From: Maribacter algarum (ex Zhang et al. 2020)
Lineage (GTDB): Bacteria; Bacteroidota; Bacteroidia; Flavobacteriales; Flavobacteriaceae
Assembly (NCBI RefSeq): GCF_005885635.1
Contig: NZ_VATY01000006.1
Location: forward strand, 1-64,000
Direction: 5' to 3'
Length of the DNA: 64,000 nt
Of this stretch, positions 15,271 to 23,653 are shown piece by piece. Numbering within the stretch: position 1 is the first letter of the stretch; every line of letters starts with the position of its first letter. The notes under the pieces were generated by a model, which saw only the letters and a program-made list of their open reading frames with translations, was not told the DNA's origin and did not search any database. Made by a program: the position numbers and the translations under genes.

Positions 15271-17235
15271 TTAGTCTGCTGGCTCTAAAACCAATGTAAT
15301 TTTGTTGAAATCTGCTGCACTATTAATTACTTTTCTGTAGTCTTCAAATATTGACGGACTTATGGTATTAATTCTATAGTGTTCATCGGCAGTAATACTT
15401 ATAAGGTTATCTTTCATTGTATAATAAGATTTGAAAGACAAAAGTTCTTCACCATCCTTGATGTATGTATTGTCAATATTTATATCCTTCAAATTGGCAA
15501 CTTTATAACCATTTGGAAGTTTAATATTTATAGTACGATAGTAACTTCTTTTATAATCATCAATCAGAGGTAATGTACGCTTCTTATCTTGATACATTTC
15601 TATTTGACGTCCAATTACCTCACCAACCTTAAATAGGTATTTGTTTCCAGCCTTTTCGACAAATGCATCAGACTTCACGTCTACGACGAATTTTATAGGT
15701 TTGATTCCAAACAATTTTGGGTCTTCATCTACAATTTCCATTTTCTGTACCTCTACATTTTGGTTCATGGTTTTTGCCAAGCCTTTAATAATATTATCCC
15801 TGTCGTCACCAACAATCAAATTCATGTAAGGATGAAAAGGCATGGCATAATAACCGGTGAAAGATCGTTCAAGTTTTATCGAGTTTGAAGTAATGTTTTC
15901 TTCATCAAATTGAACATCAATTACCATTTTGTCAACAGTTTTGTCAGCCTCCAAAGACTTGATATACTTAACCTTGCCAATCCCTGATTTAAAGTCTCCA
16001 ACACTTACTTCTTTTATGAAAAGTCCATAATTGTCGGTAAGAGCAACAGGCGGGTATCCATACCTAGTCTCCATATCGTTAGGTGAAAGATATGTTTCGA
16101 GCTTTGGAAAATAAATCAAGAAGTTGTTCAGAAAATTATGTGCTTCAAAGTCTTTGTCGAATACTAGTTTTTCTCTATCTGTAGTTATGACAATTTCATG
16201 GTTTATTTCAAGATGTCTTAAGAGCGCAACATATAGCTTGATTAGCCCTGTTGAATTACTCACCTTTTTTTCTAGAATTTCCTCTAGATCTTTTAGATTA
16301 TCACCACCTGATTCTGATAAAATAAAGCTTGATTTAATCAAATTATCGACACTTCTAATTTTTGTCTCTATACTATCGCTTTTTTTAGCGGTATTATTCA
16401 CAAACTCCTGAATTAGTGCTTTCGCCTTCTTACTTGGTTCGGTATAATAGTAGTTATAAATATTTTGAGCGACTTTCCCATAGGAAGAAAGATCACTTTT
16501 ATTAGTCCTTAAGTTTTTATCAAGCTTATAAACTAGATAACTGCGAGAAGCTGTGTAAGGTGCCTGTTCTTCCTTTGGTAAACCTTTTAGGTCTTTTAAT
16601 GCTAGTTTCCAATGCAATTTATCCTTTGACAAAGTATCTTTTACCATATCTGGTAGCCCATTATAGGTTTTAAACTGAAAAACTAAATTGGATGGTGAAT
16701 AAAGGTCGAAATCAACATTTTTTTTATCAAAGTCAGATTGCAAACGAAACGCTGTCCCGCTATAGCTAGGCTTAGTTTTTTCTATATAAAAATATTCGAT
16801 GATGCTACCTTTCTCAACTCCTTCAAAGGCAAAATACTTATACGATTTTCCGGTTTCTTCATCTTTGGCAGTTAAGATTTTTGAATCATCTAAATTGATG
16901 ATTTTCCCTTCTTTGGTTATAACCCTAGCTTTATTTTCAATCAATTCGGAACTAGAGGAATAGGGTAGATATATTTTATTATAGTCCTCTATTTTGTCAT
17001 TACTATTGAGCCACAAGGCCTTGTGTTCAAGATAATGCTCTGTGAAACTGTTGTCATCTGAAAAAGCAAATTCAACAACGTACTTTTCTTTTAAAGCCAT
17101 CATAGGGTCACCGCTGTTAGCGGCCAATTCATAATTTGGAGATTCATCCCAATTATAAGTTGATACGACAAGATCTGCCTGTCCATGAATTACAATTGAT
17201 GAAAGAACAATGACTAGAAAATATAAATTTTTCAT
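15271..17235 (-). CDS. DUF3857 protein with inactive transglutaminase-like domain
   Basis: A secreted protein of 654 residues starting MKNLYFLVIVLSSIVIHGQ; this ATG (17235) starts a clean signal peptide. The first 280 residues match DUF3857 (YVVEFAFSDDNSFTEHYLEHKALW, KARVITKEGKIINLDDSKI, YFAFEGVEKGSIIEYFY). A transglutaminase-like core follows, but where the neighbouring paralogue has KKYGDCKD this one has KKVSNSTG (Cys replaced by Ser). The paralogue's DNHMI and DATG correspond to NNFLI and SPND, so the triad is lost. A C-terminal beta-rich domain completes it. It is the third gene of a minus-strand trio, 18 bases after its paralogue. A binding or structural role in the envelope is likely. 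Confidence 0.82.
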   Translation of the reverse strand: MKNLYFLVIVLSSIVIHGQADLVVSTYNWDESPNYELAANSGDPMMALKEKYVVEFAFSDDNSFTEHYLEHKALWLNSNDKIEDYNKIYLPYSSSSELIENKARVITKEGKIINLDDSKILTAKDEETGKSYKYFAFEGVEKGSIIEYFYIEKTKPSYSGTAFRLQSDFDKKNVDFDLYSPSNLVFQFKTYNGLPDMVKDTLSKDKLHWKLALKDLKGLPKEEQAPYTASRSYLVYKLDKNLRTNKSDLSSYGKVAQNIYNYYYTEPSKKAKALIQEFVNNTAKKSDSIETKIRSVDNLIKSSFILSESGGDNLKDLEEILEKKVSNSTGLIKLYVALLRHLEINHEIVITTDREKLVFDKDFEAHNFLNNFLIYFPKLETYLSPNDMETRYGYPPVALTDNYGLFIKEVSVGDFKSGIGKVKYIKSLEADKTVDKMVIDVQFDEENITSNSIKLERSFTGYYAMPFHPYMNLIVGDDRDNIIKGLAKTMNQNVEVQKMEIVDEDPKLFGIKPIKFVVDVKSDAFVEKAGNKYLFKVGEVIGRQIEMYQDKKRTLPLIDDYKRSYYRTINIKLPNGYKVANLKDINIDNTYIKDGEELLSFKSYYTMKDNLISITADEHYRINTISPSIFEDYRKVINSAADFNKITLVLEPAD

Positions 17236-17253
17236 AATGATTAACAAATTGAA

Positions 17254-19212
17254 TTATTTTTTCTTTAGAACAACGACTTCTTTGTATTGCCCCTCAATTT
17301 TTTTAACAAATTGATTTATTGTTTTTAGTTCTTTAGAATCAAAGATCATGGTATTAAGTTTAAAGTCATGCGTATATTGGATTTGATTTTCTTTTAGCTC
17401 ATAGGTAATACTACTATCAAAATACTCGCTTGAAAAATTAATGCCTTTTGGCAGATAATCAACTACATAATCCTCAGGAATGATTAGTTTGAATTCGTAT
17501 AATACGGAATCCAAATATTTATGCTCAAGGGCAACCGCACGATCTTTATCCGTTTTGAGGTTGGAGGCAATAGTCTTATTCAGGTTCAAATTAATGTAAA
17601 TTTCATCCCCTAGGGTTTTAGCATAATTAGGGATGTGGAAGTCATGATTAACAATCAAATTTTTGTCGTAGTCATATTTGTTTATTTCTTCGAATTCTGT
17701 GATTTGAAAACTATTGTCTCCTTTTTGAAAAACAGAGTTATATAAATCAATGAGTTTTGTTTTTGTTTCTTTTTTTTCTAATCGGTATAACAGGTCTATT
17801 TTTCCATAACCAGATAATTCGACCCTACCTTTCCCCCTTATATTATTTTCTCTCAACTCTAAAACCGCATAGTCTTTAAGGAAGTTTTTAGAAGGCTCAA
17901 TTACTGGAACTTTTTTTATCATAAAGGAATCACGGTCGATTGAAACCAATGCCTCTTTTCCTTGAATGAATGATGAAGGCATTTCTATTGGGTTGAACCT
18001 TCCTGTCGCATCTAAGAAGTAAGATTTACCTTGATATTCATAATGTAGAATCATATGATTATCAACCGCGGGTGTTGGAACATCAGTATAACTATATGGA
18101 ATACTTCTAGTACCAATCCAAGTTAAGTTCCCTTTAATACCAGCTATTTCAAGCATTTTTAGTAGTAGACTTGAATTGTCTTTACAATCGCCATACTTTT
18201 TATAAAATACTTCATTCGCTTCTCTAGGTACAAAGCCGCCTAAAGCATATTCAAATGCGATATACTTTACATTTTCCTGTACCCAATAATAAATTGACCT
18301 CACTTTTTCCAGCTCATTTTCTTTATTGGAAGTGAGTTCATCAACAAGTTGAATCAATTCTTTTGAAGCTGGTTCTCCATTCAAATTCTCGACCAATGAA
18401 TAATACCATTTATATAAGTCTGATACCTTATCTAATAGTTTTACAGTTTCTCCATTATGTTCGTATGAAACTATAATGGGTATTATGTGAGGTAAAATAC
18501 TTTTGTAATCAGGGGATCTATCCTCATACTTATACTCATCCACGTTTTTGATTTGCCAAGTGTAGATGTTATTTCTTCTCGTATTTTTTTCAGTAAACTC
18601 CACCGAGCCACCTTCCATATTAAATTCTTGAAATCTTAGTTGAATGTTCTTATCTACAACAATGGTGAATTTGTTGTTTTCAATGGGATAAAAATTCCCA
18701 AAATAAAAGGCGCTTAAGAAGCGAGGGTTTTTTATGGTCTGCTTGTATTTTAACTTTGTTTTTGCTCCCTTACCCAGACCTGGAAATATGAAATTAACTG
18801 ATTTGACATCGTCATAAAATGAACCATCTAATTCATCCTTTTCTTTAAAGTCTGAAACTTTTATTTCTTCATATTTATCATTCTTAATGATTAAGGAAGA
18901 AGCTTCTATTTCATCTAACTCATAAAAAGTAGAGTAACTTAAAGATTGTTTAGCGTCATATTTAGCCGTTTCATACAGATATAAGTCTTCTTCAAATGCC
19001 TCTTTAGATATGACAAACTGACCATCTTCTAAACCAATATTCAAAACGGTCTCTTGATTTAGCCTTACCGCTTGTGAATTAGGATATTGCTCTATATATT
19101 TTTTGTAATTAGATGAAATTTGTGCATGAGAGATATGCCCTATGATAAGTAAGAATAGAAATAAAAATTTCAACCCCTTTTCATTTCGACTCGGAGTGGA
19201 TAATGTCACCAT
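17254..19212 (-). CDS. DUF3857 / transglutaminase-like protein, intact triad
   Basis: A secreted protein of 652 residues. DUF3857 occupies the N-terminal part (SLIIKNDKYEEIKVSDF, VNFIFPGLGKGAKTKLKYKQTI). It is followed by a transglutaminase-like cysteine-hydrolase core with KKYGDCKDNSSLLLKML (nucleophile Cys), DNHMILHYEY (His) and FLDATGR (Asp), then a beta-rich DUF2569/3858-like tail. Such proteins may crosslink or hydrolyse amide bonds in the periplasm; the substrate is unknown. The ATG at 19212 overlaps the end of the TPR-MORN gene by 32 bases, indicating co-translation. Its signal peptide follows an unusually long hydrophilic N-terminus (MVTLSTPSRNEKG). Confidence 0.82.
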   Translation of the reverse strand: MVTLSTPSRNEKGLKFLFLFLLIIGHISHAQISSNYKKYIEQYPNSQAVRLNQETVLNIGLEDGQFVISKEAFEEDLYLYETAKYDAKQSLSYSTFYELDEIEASSLIIKNDKYEEIKVSDFKEKDELDGSFYDDVKSVNFIFPGLGKGAKTKLKYKQTIKNPRFLSAFYFGNFYPIENNKFTIVVDKNIQLRFQEFNMEGGSVEFTEKNTRRNNIYTWQIKNVDEYKYEDRSPDYKSILPHIIPIIVSYEHNGETVKLLDKVSDLYKWYYSLVENLNGEPASKELIQLVDELTSNKENELEKVRSIYYWVQENVKYIAFEYALGGFVPREANEVFYKKYGDCKDNSSLLLKMLEIAGIKGNLTWIGTRSIPYSYTDVPTPAVDNHMILHYEYQGKSYFLDATGRFNPIEMPSSFIQGKEALVSIDRDSFMIKKVPVIEPSKNFLKDYAVLELRENNIRGKGRVELSGYGKIDLLYRLEKKETKTKLIDLYNSVFQKGDNSFQITEFEEINKYDYDKNLIVNHDFHIPNYAKTLGDEIYINLNLNKTIASNLKTDKDRAVALEHKYLDSVLYEFKLIIPEDYVVDYLPKGINFSSEYFDSSITYELKENQIQYTHDFKLNTMIFDSKELKTINQFVKKIEGQYKEVVVLKKK

Positions 19213-22200
19213 TAGAGTAAGTTTCTTCAATTATTAAATTTCCGTTAATATCATATTTCTTGGAAACTCCTTCTTTGATGTCATGTAGGAAGGTTTCCTC
19301 TTTTTTCAAGTTTCCATTCTCAAAGTACTCTTTGGCAATACCATTTAGATTACCTAATTCATAGATTTGTTCTTTTTTTAGGGTACCATCTGGAAAGTAC
19401 ACGGTTCTTTTTCCATCATATTCACCATTGGCATAGTGAATTACTTCTCGTAATTGTCCGGAATCATAATATTCTTTATAAACATCGATTAATTCACCGT
19501 GCTTATACTCCAACTCTCTTGAAACTTTTTTATTATCATAATAGGCTATTATTTTACCAGTTTCATTCTCAATTGGAATCATGGGCAACTCCTCTGAATT
19601 TGTATCCAAGTAACTATAGCCAACTAGTCTTCCATATTCATAAAATCGTACAAGTTGTAATTTACCATCTGAACTGTAAGACTCTCTTCTGCCATTTAAT
19701 TTATTATCATAGTATCCCGACTTAGTTCTAATAGTTCCATTTTCGTGATAAGAAATTGCATCTTTTTGGAGTTTTCCTAAAGAGTAGAAATACTTACTGT
19801 CAATAGTTCCGTCTTCAAAATAGTAAACGTAATCGCCTTCTAGCTCTCCATAGATATAGTTTGCTTTGGTTTCGGCAGTACCGTTATCATGATACCACGT
19901 CCATTCACCATGTAAGTTCCCATTTAAATATTGTCCGGCAGTTCGTTTTTTACCATAGAAATCGTGAAAGGTGTAAGGGCCATGTTTAACACCATTGACA
20001 TACGTTATTGAAGTACTTGGTTTTTTATTATTGTGCTCAAATGTGATTTCATATTTTTTCTTATCGCTTTGATAACTGATACTATATAGAATATTTCCAT
20101 CCCCGTCGTAAAAGCTTTCTTTTACTTCATCTCCATATTTATAGTCACTTGTTTTGATTCTAATTCCTTTGCCTGAAAAGGTAGATTGTTCACCATGAAG
20201 CAGTCCTTTATGAAAAAAGTTTATTGAAATTAATGTTCCTCCGGGGTTATAACCCCTCCACTCTCCATGGGCATCATTGTTCTTATGCCAGCCCTGCCTT
20301 TTCATCTGGCCGTTTTTGTGATAATCAACATAGTATCCATTCAAGGTATCGTTTTTGTATTTCGATATTGACTCCAATTGCCCATTTGCATAATAGGTTT
20401 TATAATCACCTTGCAAGATATTGTTTTCATAAACTCCTTCATCTGTTATAGTGCCATAAGAAGAATAGTATTTCCATTTCCCCTTTTTGCCTCCTTTTAT
20501 GTCATATAAACCTTCCGAAGCTATTTTCCCATACGGGGAAAACCCTTTATAATAAAATTCTCCTCCTTTTTTGCGATTTTCATGAATTACCTCACCAGCT
20601 TTATTATAGTATTTGTAGGCAATGAATTCGCCTTTTCGATATTCGAAAATGTAGTTCAATTTTCCGTCAATATCATAATATTTATATTCACCATCAACCT
20701 TCCCTTTATCACTATATTTAAAATCACTTTCAAGGGTATTATTGCTGTAATAGGTTTTCCAGCTACCAACATAGTTTCCTACTAACGTTTGTCCTATCTC
20801 TTTTAGATTGCCATTTGAATGAAACTTTTTGTAATACCCATCAACTAATCCATTTTTGCTATTTAAATCTGAGCTCAATTCTTCATTTAAATAGTATTGC
20901 TTCTCTTGACCATTAGCTTTTCCATCTTTGAAGTTTACTATGGAACTTATTTTACCTGTAGGCGCATAATTTTGATATCTTTCTTTTATGTTTCCTTTGC
21001 TATAGTCGGCTTGGGACTTTATCAACTGCTCGCCAACATTATGATAAGCCTGATATGGACCATCTAATTTTCCATCCTTGAAGTACTTCTTTTCCTGTAA
21101 AGCTCCATTTTTGTTATAAGATAGATATTCCCCTTCAAGATTATCACTCTTGTAATTCGAAACAATTTTTTGCCTACCGTTGTTATAGTAATAAATATTA
21201 GCTCCGTTTAGCTTCCCATCTAAGTATTGAGCCGATTCTCGAATCCCCCCCTGATTGTTATAAAGACTCCAGTTTCCATCCCTATTTCCATTTGAATTGA
21301 ATATGCCTCTTCCAGTCAATCTACCCTGTTCATTATACAATTGCCATGGTCCGAGGAACGAATCACCTTCCATTTTCCCAATACCTTTTACATATCCATC
21401 CTCATAAAAATAAGTTAGATCTTCTTTGCTTTCTTTATTCTGAATGCTCTTAGTTCTAACGATCTCAGACCATTTTTCATTAGATAACTGAAAAAATTCT
21501 ATAATTTCTTTTTCTTTCTTCGTTACTATTTTTTTGTACGCATCGTTCTCAATTGAGTAGGATATGGTATAGGTGAAAATGTCGAAAAAATTATTTGCAT
21601 TGATCCATTCATAATATTTGGCAAACTTATCTCCCCAAAAACCTCTATTACCTGAATAGTCCTTTAAAGACTCTAATAGAACATGATTTTGTTTGGTAAG
21701 TGCAATATTTATTTCATTACCCGTATCATATTTTTCATTGAGCGCAATCTTGTTATTAAGAATCAAGTCTATTTCTTCGAATGAATCGTCATCGACAGAG
21801 ACTTTAATATCGGGGTTTTTTGAATTTTGATTTTTACTTTGAACCGTAGAATTTAATGATTTCAATATGGCAAATGCATTGTCGGCATCTGGCTCAATTA
21901 ATAAGTACATATTAAAACACATAAGGGCCTGACTTATTAATTCTTGCTTGTAGCAAATGTTGCCTAGTTGAAAATACGGTTTTCTATAAAAAGGATCAAT
22001 TGTAATTACATTCTGGTAGATTTTTACCGCCTCTTCTATTTGACCTGTTTCTTCCAAAGAAACACCCTTATTGTACAATAGAGTTTTGTTCTGAGGAAAG
22101 CTCTTTAATCCTTCATCACAAACTGAAATGGCTTCTTGGAACTTTTTTTGATTTAATAATGCAACGGTTTTATTTATAAAAAATGAGGAATGTGTATCAT

Positions 22201-22477
22201 AACATGCAGAATCGAGGCCTTGGTCGGTAACTACAATAGTCTCATCATATCTCTTAAGCTGCATTAAGTAATACGATTTGGAAACTAATACAGAGCAATA
22301 GGTAGAATCATTTTTGCTAATTTTATCTAGATATTTCAGAGCATTTTCGTACTCTCCTTTTTCGGAGCTTTCATTTACACCTTCGTAAACCGAATCATAA
22401 TCGATAAATTCAATTTTTTCTTGAGCGAAATTAAGTAGATAGAAAAATAGGAATGGGAGGACTATTAGATTTTTCAT
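19181..22477 (-). CDS. Giant TPR plus MORN-like repeat protein
   Basis: A 1098-residue secreted protein (signal MKNLIVLPFLFFYLLNFAQ). Residues about 30-215 are tetratricopeptide repeats (ALKYLDKISKNDSTYC, KTLLYNKGVSLEETGQIEEAVKIYQNVI). From about 355 to the end there are roughly 30 tandem 22-25-residue repeats of the MORN_2/YwqK type, each like GxYxxYxxNGxLxxxxxYxxGKLxG. MORN-type repeats build extended beta-hairpin rods. The 'antitoxin' label often given to YwqK-like proteins is not a demonstrated function. It is the first gene of the trio with the two DUF3857 proteins, so an envelope scaffold with a transglutaminase-like enzyme is a reasonable hypothesis. Confidence 0.85.
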   Translation of the reverse strand: MKNLIVLPFLFFYLLNFAQEKIEFIDYDSVYEGVNESSEKGEYENALKYLDKISKNDSTYCSVLVSKSYYLMQLKRYDETIVVTDQGLDSACYDTHSSFFINKTVALLNQKKFQEAISVCDEGLKSFPQNKTLLYNKGVSLEETGQIEEAVKIYQNVITIDPFYRKPYFQLGNICYKQELISQALMCFNMYLLIEPDADNAFAILKSLNSTVQSKNQNSKNPDIKVSVDDDSFEEIDLILNNKIALNEKYDTGNEINIALTKQNHVLLESLKDYSGNRGFWGDKFAKYYEWINANNFFDIFTYTISYSIENDAYKKIVTKKEKEIIEFFQLSNEKWSEIVRTKSIQNKESKEDLTYFYEDGYVKGIGKMEGDSFLGPWQLYNEQGRLTGRGIFNSNGNRDGNWSLYNNQGGIRESAQYLDGKLNGANIYYYNNGRQKIVSNYKSDNLEGEYLSYNKNGALQEKKYFKDGKLDGPYQAYHNVGEQLIKSQADYSKGNIKERYQNYAPTGKISSIVNFKDGKANGQEKQYYLNEELSSDLNSKNGLVDGYYKKFHSNGNLKEIGQTLVGNYVGSWKTYYSNNTLESDFKYSDKGKVDGEYKYYDIDGKLNYIFEYRKGEFIAYKYYNKAGEVIHENRKKGGEFYYKGFSPYGKIASEGLYDIKGGKKGKWKYYSSYGTITDEGVYENNILQGDYKTYYANGQLESISKYKNDTLNGYYVDYHKNGQMKRQGWHKNNDAHGEWRGYNPGGTLISINFFHKGLLHGEQSTFSGKGIRIKTSDYKYGDEVKESFYDGDGNILYSISYQSDKKKYEITFEHNNKKPSTSITYVNGVKHGPYTFHDFYGKKRTAGQYLNGNLHGEWTWYHDNGTAETKANYIYGELEGDYVYYFEDGTIDSKYFYSLGKLQKDAISYHENGTIRTKSGYYDNKLNGRRESYSSDGKLQLVRFYEYGRLVGYSYLDTNSEELPMIPIENETGKIIAYYDNKKVSRELEYKHGELIDVYKEYYDSGQLREVIHYANGEYDGKRTVYFPDGTLKKEQIYELGNLNGIAKEYFENGNLKKEETFLHDIKEGVSKKYDINGNLIIEETYSNGDIIHSESK

Positions 22478-22481
22478 TGCA

Positions 22482-22489
22482 CAAAGATA
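22482..22489 (-). promoter_or_regulatory. Candidate minus-7 box for the TPR-MORN gene
   Basis: On the minus strand TATCTTTG matches the Bacteroidota minus-7 consensus TAnnTTTG and ends only five bases before the ATG at 22477, implying a leaderless or nearly leaderless mRNA. I see no convincing minus-33 TTG at normal spacing. Confidence 0.35.
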
Positions 22490-22839
22490 AAAAAGGGAGA
22501 AAGTATTCTAGGGTTTTTGTAAGTGTTTTCGATAATATAGTGGTATTAATCGTTTAAAAAAGGTGGGACAATTGGAAGGAAATATAAGAAGGGTATTTTC
22601 CGAATCGTTTCAGTGAGAAATTGTCTAATTAAAACAACTTGGTACTTTTTTTAGTCGGATCAATAGAAGGAGCTAATGGGATTTAATTTTGTGTGTTTTT
22701 TAAAATAAATTACTGGTTTTGTCGATGAACTGCACAAATAATTGACCAAAACCACAGTTTCATCGAATTTAACAACAAAAAAAGTAATATATTACTTACA
22801 ATTTATAAATTAGATTATATAATATTAAAAACTATAGTT
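22490..22839. other. Gene-free spacer with AT-rich palindrome
   Basis: This 350-base spacer separates the divergent TPR-MORN gene and the small membrane peptide gene. Apart from the candidate minus-7 box at its left edge and the 16-bp palindrome at 22782-22797, I see nothing identifiable. Confidence 0.6.
22782..22797. promoter_or_regulatory. Perfect 16-bp AT-rich palindrome, possible operator
   Basis: AAGTAATATATTACTT is self-complementary and lies 42 bases before the start of the 41-residue peptide gene. It could be an operator for that gene, but AT-rich palindromes arise easily by chance. Confidence 0.4.
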
Positions 22840-22965
22840 ATGAACGATTTCTATTTTGAAACAGGAATTTTAGATGCAGTTCTTTCAGTTACGGTATTTG
22901 CTTTAAAAGCTACACTTGTAGTTGTGGCATTTGGAACCGGACTGGCAGTCTTCGGAGTTTTGTAA
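22840..22965 (+). CDS. 41-residue single-pass membrane peptide
   Basis: The frame encodes MNDFYFETGILDAVLSVTVF and continues with about 21 mostly hydrophobic residues ending in VFGVL. A single membrane helix spans roughly residues 10-38, with one Lys in the middle. The gene stands alone between two transcription units, has an AT-rich upstream region with a 16-bp palindrome and is followed 51 bases later by a strong terminator. That makes a dedicated short transcript likely. I recognise no family. It could instead be a small RNA whose open frame is accidental, although the coherent hydrophobic composition argues for translation. Confidence 0.6.
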   Translation: MNDFYFETGILDAVLSVTVFALKATLVVVAFGTGLAVFGVL

Positions 22966-23016
22966 AAACATTTTTAGGTTGAATTTATAGTATTAAGTAA
23001 ATTCATTAGTATAGGT

Positions 23017-23045
23017 AAAAAGCCCCCCAGTCTGGGAGGCTTTTT
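23017..23045 (+). terminator. Rho-independent terminator
   Basis: AAAAAGCCCCCCAG pairs with CTGGGAGGCTTTTT with one mismatch, ending in a T-run. With the A-run on the other side it could work in both directions. It ends the transcript of the 41-residue peptide gene and insulates the marR promoter. Confidence 0.9.
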
Positions 23046-23136
23046 ACATTGAATTCACTACAGTCCATAAAAGGTGGTGTTTTTATGTTTAATAAAATGC
23101 TTTATTAAGTTAAACAAAAATTAAGAATTATTTAAC

Positions 23137-23158
23137 AATAGTTGCATATGCAACTATT
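23137..23158. promoter_or_regulatory. Perfect 22-bp palindrome, likely MarR operator
   Basis: AATAGTTGCATATGCAACTATT is fully self-complementary. The core TTGCATATGCAA resembles operators bound by MarR-family dimers. It ends 23 bases before the GTG of the marR-type gene, where it would overlap the promoter and give autoregulation of the whole RND operon. Confidence 0.8.
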
Positions 23159-23181
23159 TGTTTTTTATCTAGTTTCGCCGA

Positions 23182-23646
23182 GTGAAGAAAGAGTTTGATT
23201 TAATCGATTTTGAAAAGTCTATTGGTCCATGGTTGGGAAAGACGGTTAAGATAGTTGACTATTATTTACAGGAGGCTTTTCAAAATGCTGGTCTAGATTT
23301 GACGAAGGAACAAATGATAGTGCTAAAGAAGTTGCACGAAAAGGATGGACTCAATCAAAATGAACTTGCTTTTTTAACCTACCGGGATAAATCGTCCCTT
23401 GCAAGATTATTGGCAAAGATGGAATCAAAAAAATATGTCGTTCGAAAGCAAAGTGCAGAGGATAAAAGAAGTAACGAGGTTTTTTTAACCAAAGAAGGGC
23501 GAGAAATGTTTAAGAGAACACGTCCTGTTATCAAGTCGATTATGGATGTTATGGAACAAGATATCTCCAAGAAAGAAAAGCAACAAATTATAGGAATCTT
23601 AAAGAAGGTACAATTCAGTATTACTGCAAAGGTAGCATCGTTATAA
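23182..23646 (+). CDS. MarR-family transcriptional regulator
   Basis: A 154-residue MarR-type winged-helix regulator starting at a GTG. The central wHTH is clear (LTKEQMIVLKKLHEKDGLNQNELAFLTYRDKSSLARLLAKMESKKYVVRKQSAEDKRSNEVFLTKEGREMF), flanked by the dimerisation helices. The DKR wing motif is present. It is the first gene of the RND efflux operon, 7 bases before the adaptor gene, and has a perfect palindrome just upstream. Typical behaviour is repression relieved by a pump substrate or a phenolic ligand. The inducer is unknown. Confidence 0.9.
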   Translation: MKKEFDLIDFEKSIGPWLGKTVKIVDYYLQEAFQNAGLDLTKEQMIVLKKLHEKDGLNQNELAFLTYRDKSSLARLLAKMESKKYVVRKQSAEDKRSNEVFLTKEGREMFKRTRPVIKSIMDVMEQDISKKEKQQIIGILKKVQFSITAKVASL

Positions 23647-23653
23647 CCATATT

